A stretch of 64,000 bases of DNA from Robiginitomaculum sp. (GTDB lineage Bacteria > Pseudomonadota > Alphaproteobacteria > Caulobacterales > Maricaulaceae). The stretch spans positions 124,001-188,000 of the forward strand of contig JAJFFT010000004.1 of NCBI GenBank assembly GCA_021776525.1, read 5' to 3'. Below the pieces are notes generated by a model that made no database searches, was not told the DNA's origin, and saw only the letters and a program-made list of their open reading frames with translations. The translations under genes and the position numbers were made by a program. Below, one piece after another: positions 15,702-22,949 of this stretch. The first letter of the stretch is position 1. Each line of letters opens with the position of its first letter.

Positions 15702-18059
15702 ATGGCTGACTTCAACGTAAGCATAATCCTGCGCCTTGTCGAGCGCCTCACCGGCCCGGCGCAAAAAAGCGTGGCGGCATTGGGCCGGGTGCGCACCGCC
15801 AGTCTTGCGGGTGCCCGCGCGGGCAAACGGTTTGCCGACGCCTTTGAGGAGGCAGAAAACCGCCTGTCGCGCCTGGGCACTGCCAGCCTGACCTTTGACC
15901 GTATGATCGCATCAGGCCGCGCGCTGACCGGCGCACTTATTGCGCCAACTCAGGCCGCAGGTGCTTTTCAAACCCGCCTTCGCGAGTTCGGACGGGTTGC
16001 AGATGTTTCTGGTGGCGGACTGGAAGATGTCCGCAAATCTATTAAGGGGGTCAGTAAAGATGCGGCACAGATGAGCGGCGATGTTCTCTCCGCTGTCGAA
16101 GTTATGGTCGGGCGCGGTTTGGATGTGCAGCGCGCCCTTGATGCAACGCCGGCGATTGCGCGCACGTCAACGGCGCTGAAGGTATCAATATTGGACGCAT
16201 CGGAAACCGGATTCGCCGCCATTAGCAATCTCAATGTCGCGGCGGACAACCTCAAAGCGGGGTTTGAAGCTATGGGCATTGCCGCGTTTGAGGGCGGCTT
16301 TGAGGTCAACAGTATGGCTCGGTTCTTTCCGGCATTAACCGCACAGGCGCGCGCGCTTAACCTGCAAGGCGTGCCTGCCATTGCAGAGCTATCTTCATTA
16401 CTCCAATTCGCGCGGCTCGGCGCTGGCACTGATGAAGAGGCGGCGCGCAACTTCCAAAACTTCATGGCCAAAATAACCAGTAAGGAATCGGTCAAACGTT
16501 TTGAAGAGTTCGGCATCAACCTTGAAAGCGAAATGCAATTGGCGACTGATCGCGGCATCTCGCCGCTCATGCACATGCTGGAACTTATCCAAGAGGTCAC
16601 CGAAGGCGACCAGTTCCGCATTGGCGAGCTTTTCGGGGATTTGCAAGTCAACAACTTCCTGCGCGCCGTGCTCCCCAAGCTGGACGAGACCAAGGCCCTG
16701 ACGCAGAAAGCCCTGTCTGGAGAGGGCTTTATCGACGACAACTTTGCTGATGCCATGAAAGATTATGCCAGTGGCACGCGCGCCGCAGGCGCGGCTATGG
16801 ACGAGTTGCAACGCTCGATCGGCCGCGCAATTCTGCCGTTCGCCGGGCCGCTAATTAAGGCCTTCACCGGCGCAACCAACGCGTTGTCATCCCTTGTTGA
16901 TGCTGGCGGCCCGGCCGGAACCATAATTGCCGGGCTTGTGGGTGCTCTTGGCGTCCTGATGCTGGCTGCGGGCAGTCTGGGTTCGGCCGCCGTGTCGATT
17001 ATCGGTACCGGCATTATTCTGAACGCTGGCTTGAAGGGTATCGGCATATCGGCGGGCTTAAGCGCCGCTGGTCTGAAGGCGCTCACCCGCAGCCTGTTCG
17101 GCCTGGCCTTTCGCGCCCTCCCCATTGCCATCACTGGTATACGCGCGATGGGTGTTGCGATGATGACCAACCCTATTGGCCTGGTGATCACCGCCATTGC
17201 CATTGGTGCTGCATTGATATTCAAGTACTGGTCCCCGCTGGGTGCCTTTTTTAAAGGACTCTTTGGCGGACTTTCAGAAAGTTTAGCCCCGGTTGGTGCA
17301 GCGTTCGGCGCGGCATTCTCGCCCGCCTTGCAACTGCTCAAGCCGGTCGGTACAGCCATTGCCGCTATAGCGGGATGGTTCGGCAAGCTGCTGGCTCCGG
17401 TCCAAGCAAGTGAGGAGAGCTTGGCAGGTATGACGGCCGCAGGCCGGGCAGTGGGCCGTGTGATAGGCGCGGCATTTCGGATTATATTTCTACCAATAAC
17501 CGCCACTGCGGCCGCTATTCGAATTGTTTCAGGGTTATTTAAAGCTCTTTTTTCCGAATCGCCCCTTGGCCTTTTATCCCGCGCCTGGAAGCCGGTTCTA
17601 GGCTTTTATCAGGGCCTTTTTAAAGGCATTTTGAGCGTCGCCAATGGCATATTTACGCGGCTTATGGCGATTATCAACGGCCCGGCGCAATTTCTCAAAA
17701 GCATTGTGGGCCTTGCCGGTAAACTCTTGGGGCCAGCGGCGGGCGCTATTTCACTTAGCCTGACGGCCCCGGCCGCCGCCGAAACGCCTTTCTTCCCTGA
17801 TCCAAAACCGCCAGCACCGCCCGCCATTGGCGTGGCTGAACGCCCGCGTCTGGCACCATTGCCTGCGCCCGACCAATCAGTGGCCCGGAACAATGGCGCA
17901 GGCACATCGGCCACGACGCCCGCGCCGGTGACCCTCAACCAAAACAACACGTTTAACATTACGGCCCCGCCCGGCATGGATGAACGCGCTTTGGCCAAAC
18001 GCCTTGCCCGGATGACCAAAGAAGAGGCGCGGCGCGCTTTGCATGATGGGGCGGCTTGA
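15702..18059 (+). CDS. T: Tail tape measure protein
   Basis: 785 residues with a CAGGAG ribosome-binding site. The N-terminal ~350 residues are helical with the phage tape-measure pattern AAQMSGDVLSAVEVMVGRG, followed by LDASETGFAAISNLNVAADN and GVPAIAELSSLLQFARLG. Residues ~400-520 contain several hydrophobic segments (IIAGLVGALGVLMLAAGSLG, PIGLVITAIAIGAALIFKYW) that probably enter the host membrane. The C-terminus is Pro/Ala-rich with KRLARMTKEEARRAL. It sets tail length and helps DNA passage. Confidence 0.94.
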   Translation: MADFNVSIILRLVERLTGPAQKSVAALGRVRTASLAGARAGKRFADAFEEAENRLSRLGTASLTFDRMIASGRALTGALIAPTQAAGAFQTRLREFGRVADVSGGGLEDVRKSIKGVSKDAAQMSGDVLSAVEVMVGRGLDVQRALDATPAIARTSTALKVSILDASETGFAAISNLNVAADNLKAGFEAMGIAAFEGGFEVNSMARFFPALTAQARALNLQGVPAIAELSSLLQFARLGAGTDEEAARNFQNFMAKITSKESVKRFEEFGINLESEMQLATDRGISPLMHMLELIQEVTEGDQFRIGELFGDLQVNNFLRAVLPKLDETKALTQKALSGEGFIDDNFADAMKDYASGTRAAGAAMDELQRSIGRAILPFAGPLIKAFTGATNALSSLVDAGGPAGTIIAGLVGALGVLMLAAGSLGSAAVSIIGTGIILNAGLKGIGISAGLSAAGLKALTRSLFGLAFRALPIAITGIRAMGVAMMTNPIGLVITAIAIGAALIFKYWSPLGAFFKGLFGGLSESLAPVGAAFGAAFSPALQLLKPVGTAIAAIAGWFGKLLAPVQASEESLAGMTAAGRAVGRVIGAAFRIIFLPITATAAAIRIVSGLFKALFSESPLGLLSRAWKPVLGFYQGLFKGILSVANGIFTRLMAIINGPAQFLKSIVGLAGKLLGPAAGAISLSLTAPAAAETPFFPDPKPPAPPAIGVAERPRLAPLPAPDQSVARNNGAGTSATTPAPVTLNQNNTFNITAPPGMDERALAKRLARMTKEEARRALHDGAA

Positions 18060-18466
18060 TGGCTGATGTTCTCATGACCTTGGGCGGTTTCACCTTTAGC
18101 GTCGACACAGCCGCTTATGACAGGCTGGTCCGCTCCAATGCGTGGCGCTGGCCCGCGCAGGACCGCATAGGCCGCCGCCCGGCTTTGCAATATGTGGGCG
18201 CGGGCGTCGAAACCATCGAGATTGAGGGGCGCATTCACCCGCACTATAAAGGCGGCCTTGGCCAACTCGCCGCGCTGCGGGCTTTGGGTGATGGCGGCAA
18301 ACCATTATTGCTCACTGATGGCCGGGGGCTGGTTTGGGGCAAGTTCGCCATGCATTTGCTGGAAGAGCGCCAAAGCCATATTGCCGACAAAGGCGCGCCC
18401 TTGCAGCAGGACTTTCGCTTGTCGCTCGCCCATGTGGGCGCAGAGCAAAACGAGGCCACGCCATGA
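18059..18466 (+). CDS. U: Tail protein gpU
   Basis: 135 residues from the ATG at 18059, which shares a base with the tape-measure stop. MLTLGGFTF-like start (here VLMTLGGFTFSVDTAAYDRL), then WRWPAQDRIGRRPALQYVGA and IEIEGRIHPHYKGGLGQLAA, is the P2 gpU pattern. gpU caps the tail near the baseplate. Overlaps gpX by four bases. Confidence 0.93.
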   Translation: MADVLMTLGGFTFSVDTAAYDRLVRSNAWRWPAQDRIGRRPALQYVGAGVETIEIEGRIHPHYKGGLGQLAALRALGDGGKPLLLTDGRGLVWGKFAMHLLEERQSHIADKGAPLQQDFRLSLAHVGAEQNEATP

Positions 18467-18669
18467 CCGTGCGCATGGGCCGCCAGGGCGATACCGTGGA
18501 TATGCTGTGCCTGGCGCAATACGGCCGCACCGACGGCGTTACCGAAGCGGTGATGGCAGCCAACCCGCATTTGCGCGCCCTCGGCCCGGTGCTACCCGTC
18601 GGCACATTGGTCACACTACCAGCTTTGCCCCCGGCACCGGAGCAAACCATAACGAGGTTTTTTGAATAA
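18463..18669 (+). CDS. X: Tail protein gpX (LysM-like)
   Basis: 68 residues, typical of P2 gpX. GRQGDTVDMLCLAQYGRTDG, then VMAANPHLRALGPVLPVGT, is a short LysM-like fold that may bind peptidoglycan or act as a baseplate hub component. ATGA overlap with gpU. Confidence 0.92.
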   Translation: MTVRMGRQGDTVDMLCLAQYGRTDGVTEAVMAANPHLRALGPVLPVGTLVTLPALPPAPEQTITRFFE

Positions 18670-18670
18670 T

Positions 18671-18696
18671 GCCCTCAAGTAGCGAAGCGGTAGGGC
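18671..18696 (+). repeat. Dispersed hairpin repeat, copy 11
   Basis: 26 bp identical in layout to copies 1-2 (GCCCT/AGGGC, core CAAGTAGCGAAGCGGT), starting one base after the gpX stop. Confidence 0.85.
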
Positions 18697-18705
18697 AAAG
18701 GGGAA

Positions 18706-18732
18706 GCCCCTCAAGTAGCGAAGCGATAGGGC
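18706..18732 (+). repeat. Dispersed hairpin repeat, copy 12
   Basis: 27 bp, ends GCCCCT and AGGGC, core CAAGTAGCGAAGCGAT, nine bases after copy 11. It ends one base before the gpD ATG and so covers the place where a ribosome-binding site should be. Confidence 0.82.
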
Positions 18733-18733
18733 G

Positions 18734-19717
18734 ATGAATAAACCTTCATATACCCCGGCCTATGAAATCTCTGGCGGTTCCGGCACATTGTCCGCTGTGG
18801 TGCAAGAGCGATTGATCAGCCTGCGCCTGCAAGACGAGGCAGGCATTCAGTCGGATGAGTTGGTCATTGTTCTTGATGATCGCGCGCCCACGCTCACCCC
18901 GCCGCCAGCCGGTGAAAAGTTTCGCCTTAAACTGGGGTATAAGGAAACCGGGCTGATCCTTATGGGTGTGTTTGTGTTTGATGAGGCCGTGTTTGACGGC
19001 CCGCCCAATACGCTCACCATCAAGGCGCGCGCCGCCGATATGTTGGCTAGTCTTAAAGAGCAAAAGGAGCGCTCATGGGATGCTATGAGCCTTGCCGCCA
19101 TTATCGGACAAATCGCCGGTGAACATGGCCTGCAAGCGGCGGTGGCGACCGACTTTGCCAGCACACAAATCGCCCACATCGATCAGAATGAAAGCGACAT
19201 GCACTTTCTCACCCGCTTGGGTGAAAATCGCGGCGCGATTGCCAGCGTCAAGAACGGCAAGCTGACCTTTGCCCCGCGCGGCGCGGGCGAAGACTTGTCC
19301 GGCCAAGCGCTTGCGCCGGTGGCCCTCACTCCGGCTGATGTGAGCACTTGGCGGGCCATTGCCGCCAACCGCACCACACAAGGCCGCGTCAAGGCGCGGT
19401 GGTTTAATGAGGGCGCGGCCGAGCCAGTTTATGAAGAGGCCGGTAGCGGTACGCCAATCACCATGCTGGGCGAGATATTTCCAGATCAGCAAAGCGCCCT
19501 TGCGGCCGCCAACGCGACCTTAAAGCGCGGCGTGCAAAAAAGCGGCACCCTGTCACTTGAGATGCTGGGCGATGCGCGCATTGTCGCCGAAACCCCGCTG
19601 GCGCTTAGCGGCTTTCGCGCCGGGGTGAATGGCCGCTGGATTGTCAAATCTGTCGAGCATGAAATCTCATCCTCCGGCTTTTCCAGCCGCGTTGAAGCCG
19701 AAGGCGTGGCCGCATGA
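18734..19717 (+). CDS. D: Baseplate hub protein gpD (late control D family)
   Basis: 327 residues. It contains SLRLQDEAGIQSDELVIVLD and IAGEHGLQAAVATDFASTQI, then IDQNESDMHFLTRLGENRGA, and NGRWIVKSVEHEISSSGFSS, all typical of the gpD hub that sits at the end of the tail tube. No standard ribosome-binding site is visible because the hairpin repeats abut the start codon. Last recognisable structural gene of the operon. Confidence 0.93.
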   Translation: MNKPSYTPAYEISGGSGTLSAVVQERLISLRLQDEAGIQSDELVIVLDDRAPTLTPPPAGEKFRLKLGYKETGLILMGVFVFDEAVFDGPPNTLTIKARAADMLASLKEQKERSWDAMSLAAIIGQIAGEHGLQAAVATDFASTQIAHIDQNESDMHFLTRLGENRGAIASVKNGKLTFAPRGAGEDLSGQALAPVALTPADVSTWRAIAANRTTQGRVKARWFNEGAAEPVYEEAGSGTPITMLGEIFPDQQSALAAANATLKRGVQKSGTLSLEMLGDARIVAETPLALSGFRAGVNGRWIVKSVEHEISSSGFSSRVEAEGVAA

Positions 19718-20025
19718 GCATGTATGACCGCCCAAAATCAGCCGCCGAATATGCGCAATTGGAAGATCAGGCACAGTGCGCCAGCCTGAAACAGGTCGCG
19801 CGGGCAACAGCGTGGATATTGGCCCGCTTGGGCGAAGACGTGAACTGTTTCACTTTTCACTTGGAATTAAAGCGCCAATTTCCACACGCCAAAGCCTGGC
19901 ACTTAACCGATGGCCATATCCTCACAGAGATTGACGGCCGCATGTATGACAAGACCGGCTTAGCTCTGCACCGCTTTAATGATCCAGCGCGCTTCGCCCG
20001 CGCCTTTGATTGGGATTGCCAATGA
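19714..20025 (+). CDS. Small phage protein, possible papain-like fold
   Basis: 103 residues, ATGA overlaps with gpD and with the SciP-like gene. No family recognised. It has one Cys in VNCFTFHLELKRQFP, followed by WHLTDGHILTEIDGRMYDKT. The order Cys, His (in GHI), Asp (in RMYDKTG) and the sequence HxxTEIDGRxYDxTG resemble papain/transglutaminase-type small peptidases, but this is only a pattern resemblance. Confidence 0.55.
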   Translation: MSMYDRPKSAAEYAQLEDQAQCASLKQVARATAWILARLGEDVNCFTFHLELKRQFPHAKAWHLTDGHILTEIDGRMYDKTGLALHRFNDPARFARAFDWDCQ

Positions 20026-20285
20026 CTAAGCCAGCAAAAATCATGGTCGCCAACGCCAACGGCACGCCGCTGACACTGGCAGATTTACCGGCACCAGGCA
20101 CCCGCCGCTGGGTGATCCGCCGCAAGGCCGAAGTGGTGGCGGCCGTCCATGGCGGCCTGCTGACCCTGGACGACGCCTGCGCTCGCTATTGCCTGAGCGT
20201 TGAGGAGTTTATCGGCTGGCAAAAGCTGATTGATCGCCACGGCGTCCCCGGCCTACGCACCACCAAAACCCAGCACTATCGCTAA
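20022..20285 (+). CDS. SciP-like CtrA inhibitor (DUF1153)
   Basis: 87 residues from the ATG at 20022 that overlaps the previous stop. The central part PGTRRWVIRRKAEVVAAVHG, then TLDDACARYCLSVEEFIGWQ and IDRHGVPGLRTTKTQHYR, matches DUF1153/SciP end to end. In Caulobacter SciP binds the master cell-cycle regulator CtrA (and DNA) and shuts down CtrA-activated promoters in G1. The basic helix-turn-helix surface (RRWVIRRKAE) is intact. A prophage copy may reset host cell-cycle or CtrA-dependent (flagellar, division) transcription. The family call is firm; the role in infection is inferred. Confidence 0.88.
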   Translation: MTKPAKIMVANANGTPLTLADLPAPGTRRWVIRRKAEVVAAVHGGLLTLDDACARYCLSVEEFIGWQKLIDRHGVPGLRTTKTQHYR

Positions 20286-20307
20286 ATTTTAAACTAGAGA
20301 GATCACC

Positions 20308-20529
20308 ATCGAAACCCGCAAGACGCATTGTCAAGTTCCGCATTGTCGCCGGTGGACAAGGAAGTTCTCAGGGTACGAGTGGTTGTGTCGAGATCATTGG
20401 CGCAGCGTATCAAAGAGGAACAAACGGTTGATCCGGCTGGCTCTGAGATATGACAATATTCCGGTGTTGGAGAGGGTTTGGAAAAGTTGCAAACGTCAGG
20501 CCATAGAGGCTGCGGCCGGTATCGGATAG
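20308..20529 (+). CDS. Small zinc-finger-like phage protein with non-canonical (ATC) start
   Basis: An open frame of 73 codons, bounded upstream by a stop at 20290, with no ATG, GTG or TTG near its 5' end. The first plausible codon is ATC at 20308, seven bases after AGAGAG. The product contains HCQVPHCRRWTRKFSGYEWL, then CRDHWRSVSKRNKRL: two Cys, then Cys-x2-His, a compact zinc-binding pattern followed by a basic helix. Phage proteins of this type are common near late cargo genes. It may use ATC as a start, or be a recent ATG-to-ATC mutant. Confidence 0.5.
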   Translation: METRKTHCQVPHCRRWTRKFSGYEWLCRDHWRSVSKRNKRLIRLALRYDNIPVLERVWKSCKRQAIEAAAGIG

Positions 20530-20571
20530 CAGAACCCAGCACTATCGCTGAACAGGAAAAAGGAGAAAGAG

Positions 20572-20838
20572 ATGAACTTTTCACAAGCCCTGGAGGCAAT
20601 CAAAGAGGGAAAACGGGTCTGCCGCACAGGTTGGAATGGCAAGAACATGTTCCTGTTTATGGTTCCGGGCAGCAAGTTTATTGTCAATCGCGAACCGCTT
20701 CTTTCGCTCATGGGTGAAGGCACTGAGGTCATCTACCGGCCGCATATCGACATGGTGGATGATGTAGGCACGGTGACGCCCTGGTCACCCAGCCAGACGG
20801 ATATTTTGGCCAACGATTGGCAATTGGTTGAGATATGA
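20572..20838 (+). CDS. DUF2829 protein, Tad2-like candidate anti-Thoeris sponge
   Basis: 88 residues with an AAAAAGGAGAAAG ribosome-binding site. FSQALEAIKEGKRVCRTGWN at the start, KNMFLFMVPGSKFIVNREPL, and the C-terminal WSPSQTDILANDWQLVEI form the standard DUF2829 domain over its full length. Tad2, a phage protein of this family, sequesters the cyclic ADP-ribose signal of the Thoeris defence system. Whether this copy binds that ligand is not shown. It overlaps the next gene by ATGA, so the two are co-translated. Confidence 0.8.
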   Translation: MNFSQALEAIKEGKRVCRTGWNGKNMFLFMVPGSKFIVNREPLLSLMGEGTEVIYRPHIDMVDDVGTVTPWSPSQTDILANDWQLVEI

Positions 20839-21524
20839 ATCTGATGGACAACCTCGCCAAAATCAAAGCCCGGATCAGAGCCTTAAAAGAGATGACGAAG
20901 GGGCGCGGTTGTACGGAATCAGAAGCCGCTGCAGCCGCCCGTAAAGTATCTGATCTGATGGGGAAATATGCGTTGTCAGAACATGACCTGTTCATGACCG
21001 CTAGTGCCACCAGGCACAAAACCAGGCGCAGTGTCGTTCGAGACAGATTATGGTCCATTGTTGCGCTTTGCACCAACACACACGCAGTTTTAGATGGCAA
21101 TGGCGCAGAGCCAACAATGACATTTTATGGCGCTGATCCTTGCCCGGAAATCGCAGGGTATCTCAAAGACCTTTTGAACACCGCTATTGATGGTGAGATA
21201 CGTAGGTTCAAGGCATCAAATTATTACAAACGTCGGCGCACGCTCAAGACCAAGCGTGCTGCCGTGGCACAATTTACAGACTCCCTCGTGAACCGATTGG
21301 GTTGCCGCCTATTGGATGTTTTCAGGGCTCAAATTTCAGAACCATCACGCAAATTATCTCGTGAATTCGCAGACACTCAATGCACTGGGTTAGTCATATC
21401 CAAGGTCGTGAGAGCGGATGCTTCACAACCTGAAGCGCGTTGGGCTGGTCGCGTCGCCGGTGACCGCGTTCCAATTTCTCATGGTGTTGATGGCAGCAAG
21501 TCGCCGCTGCAAATCGCCAGTTGA
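20835..21524 (+). CDS. DUF2786-domain phage protein
   Basis: 229 residues. The N-terminal ~45 residues (KIKARIRALKEMTKGRGCTE, AARKVSDLMGKYALSEHDL) are the DUF2786 domain. Residues 60-200 (RDRLWSIVALCTNTHAVLDG, AEIAGYLKDLLN-type helix, RRRTLKTKRAAVAQFTDSLV) are the region usually attached to it in phages. The C-terminal ~30 residues lack similarity I can recognise. Biochemical role unknown. It is coupled to the Tad2-like gene and followed by a GC-rich hairpin. Confidence 0.75.
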   Translation: MNLMDNLAKIKARIRALKEMTKGRGCTESEAAAAARKVSDLMGKYALSEHDLFMTASATRHKTRRSVVRDRLWSIVALCTNTHAVLDGNGAEPTMTFYGADPCPEIAGYLKDLLNTAIDGEIRRFKASNYYKRRRTLKTKRAAVAQFTDSLVNRLGCRLLDVFRAQISEPSRKLSREFADTQCTGLVISKVVRADASQPEARWAGRVAGDRVPISHGVDGSKSPLQIAS

Positions 21525-21530
21525 ATAACG

Positions 21531-21550
21531 CCCCAGCCTTAAAGGCGGGG
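21531..21550 (+). terminator. GC-rich hairpin after the DUF2786 gene
   Basis: CCCC-A-GCC-TTAAA-GGC-G-GGGG can fold into a seven-pair stem with one A/G mismatch, six bases after the stop. There is no T-run, so it may act in mRNA end stability or Rho-dependent termination rather than as a classical terminator. Confidence 0.4.
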
Positions 21551-21560
21551 GACAGGGTGC

Positions 21561-21836
21561 ATCAACACCCTGAACCGGGCAGACACGCTCTTCTATCTCG
21601 ATTCTTTCTATTGGGGATGCGAGGCCGATTACGGCAAAGCGCTGTTTGTGAGGGATGATTTTGAGCGGTTGGAAGGGGCTTTGAAGGCCCTTCGAGGGCG
21701 CTTCATACTGTCTTTGAACGACGTTCCAGCGGTGCGTGAGATATTCAATGGCTTTGATGTCGAGGCGGTTAAAACGCGCTATACGATCAGCGGTAACTCA
21801 GGGACAAAGGCAGGCGAGGTGTTGATTAGTAACTGA
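21561..21836 (+). pseudogene. Remnant of a D12-class adenine-specific DNA methylase
   Basis: An open frame with no start codon near its 5' end. It reads NTLNRADTLFYLDSFYWGCE, then DYGKALFVRDDFERLEGALK, and RGRFILSLNDVPAVREIFNG. This is the C-terminal part of phage Dam-like N6-adenine methylases, whose catalytic motif IV is normally DPPY within YLDPPYWG. Here it reads DSFY, so even the surviving part is inactive. The N-terminal SAM-binding half is missing. A shorter ATG-started product from 21648 could still be translated. Confidence 0.7.
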
Positions 21837-21873
21837 AAGGCCAAACCCGGCCGAAAATCACACAGGAAAGTGC

Positions 21874-21919
21874 TCTAATTTCAAGTGTCAAAGATTCTAA
21901 TTTCAAGTGGCGCGCTACA
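21874..21919 (+). mobile_element. Candidate right end of the transposable prophage
   Basis: Two direct repeats TCTAATTTCAAGTG start at 21874 and 21896, exactly 22 bp apart, the spacing of adjacent MuA-type transposase-binding sites at the right end of Mu. The second is followed by GCGCGCTACA, which ends in CA at 21919 as expected for a Mu-type terminus (TG...CA). DNA beyond 21919 has no phage-like gene. The left end and the 5-bp target duplication are outside the window, so the boundary is inferred. Confidence 0.5.
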
Positions 21920-22039
21920 AGCGGCCCCTTAGGTAGCCCGTCTTATACCCCTTATTTGCCCCAAACTGTCCCTTAAATACCCCTTAAATGAGGCTTATGG
22001 TCCCTTTTTATCCCTGCCCAAACCGGTGATAAAACCAAA
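21920..22039. other. Non-coding host flank next to the prophage
   Basis: 120 bases without a gene. It contains four CCCTTA/CCCTTT-type words (ATACCCCTTATTT, GTCCCTTAAAT, ATACCCCTTAAAT, GTCCCTTTTTA). No clear function. Confidence 0.4.
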
Positions 22040-22066
22040 TAACCCCCGCCTGTTGGGCGGGGGTTA
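22040..22066 (-). terminator. Rho-independent terminator of the SDR gene
   Basis: TAACCCCCGCC-TGTTG-GGCGGGGGTTA-type hairpin with an 11-bp stem. On the minus strand it is followed by TTTGGTTTTATC and lies 30 bases after the stop of the minus-strand dehydrogenase gene. Confidence 0.75.
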
Positions 22067-22095
22067 GAATGGGTGTTTTGCAATCTGTGGACGCC

Positions 22096-22878
22096 CTAGC
22101 GCGGGGGCATGCGCGCCCCGGCATCAAGGCGAATTTTTTCGGCATTGATATAGTCATTTTCAACCAATGTGGCGGCAAATTGTCCATATTCTTCGGGGCG
22201 GCCAAAACGGGCCGGAAATTGCACATGACTGCGTAAGGAGTCTTTGACTTCCGGCGGCAGGCTTTCGTAAATCGGTGTTTCAAAAAAGCCTGGCAGAATA
22301 ACGTTACAGCGAATGCCTTCACGGGCCAGATCGCGGGCGATCGGCAAGGTCATGCCGACAATACCGCCCTTTGAGGCAGAATAGGCCACCTGGCCGATCT
22401 GTCCGTCTTCGGCAGCAACCGAAGCGGTATTGATGATCACGCCGCGCCCTGCATCCCCCAGCGGGTCCAGCGTCATCATGCCGGCGGCAGATTTGGACAG
22501 GCACATAAAGGTGCCGATCAGGTTGATATTGATCACCAGTTGAAAATCACTCATGCGGTGGGCATGGATATCCCCGGTCTTGCGGCTGCGCGACACGGTT
22601 TTACCGGCCCAGCCAATGCCGGCGCAATTGACCATAATGCGTTCCTGGCCATGGGCGGCGCGGGCCAGCGCAAAGCCTGCATCGACACTGGCTTCGTCGG
22701 CGACATTGACCTTGGCAAAGGCACCGCCAATGTCTTTGGCAACCGCATTGCCACGGTCTTCATTGAGGTCAAACAAGGTGACTTTTGCGCCCTTAGAGGC
22801 CAATACACGGGCCGTGGCTTCGCCTAGACCCGAAGCCCCGCCGGTGACGATTGCGGAAATTTCTGAACTGATTTTCAT
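22096..22878 (-). CDS. Short-chain dehydrogenase, probable 3-hydroxyacyl-CoA dehydrogenase
   Basis: 260 residues, classic SDR. Cofactor motif TGGASGLG near residue 12 and acidic residue in FDLNEDRG (Asp after strand 2, suggesting NAD). NCAGIGWAGKT follows, and the catalytic pair is in SVAAEDGQIGQVAYSASKGG (Tyr-x3-Lys). The unusual insertion after NCAG and the C-terminal FPARFGRPEEYGQFAATLVE resemble type II 3-hydroxyacyl-CoA dehydrogenases (HSD10), which act in fatty-acid or isoleucine degradation. Single gene with its own terminator. Confidence 0.85.
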   Translation of the reverse strand: MKISSEISAIVTGGASGLGEATARVLASKGAKVTLFDLNEDRGNAVAKDIGGAFAKVNVADEASVDAGFALARAAHGQERIMVNCAGIGWAGKTVSRSRKTGDIHAHRMSDFQLVININLIGTFMCLSKSAAGMMTLDPLGDAGRGVIINTASVAAEDGQIGQVAYSASKGGIVGMTLPIARDLAREGIRCNVILPGFFETPIYESLPPEVKDSLRSHVQFPARFGRPEEYGQFAATLVENDYINAEKIRLDAGARMPPR

Positions 22879-22949
22879 AAGATATGCCTTCTCTTTGCCG
22901 TAATGTCCTGATCATATAAACGGACCAAATGTGGAGGCATGTTATCGCA

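Noticed and set aside
15191..15709. 172-residue plus-strand ORF before the tape measure
   Set aside because: It is the antisense image of the 15194-15664 minus-strand gene, which has a clear transmembrane helix, natural composition and a ribosome-binding site; the plus-strand product has none of these and overlaps the tape-measure start.
20303..20599. 98-residue minus-strand ORF
   Set aside because: The plus strand here carries the zinc-finger-like frame with conserved Cys/His spacing; the minus ORF has no such pattern.
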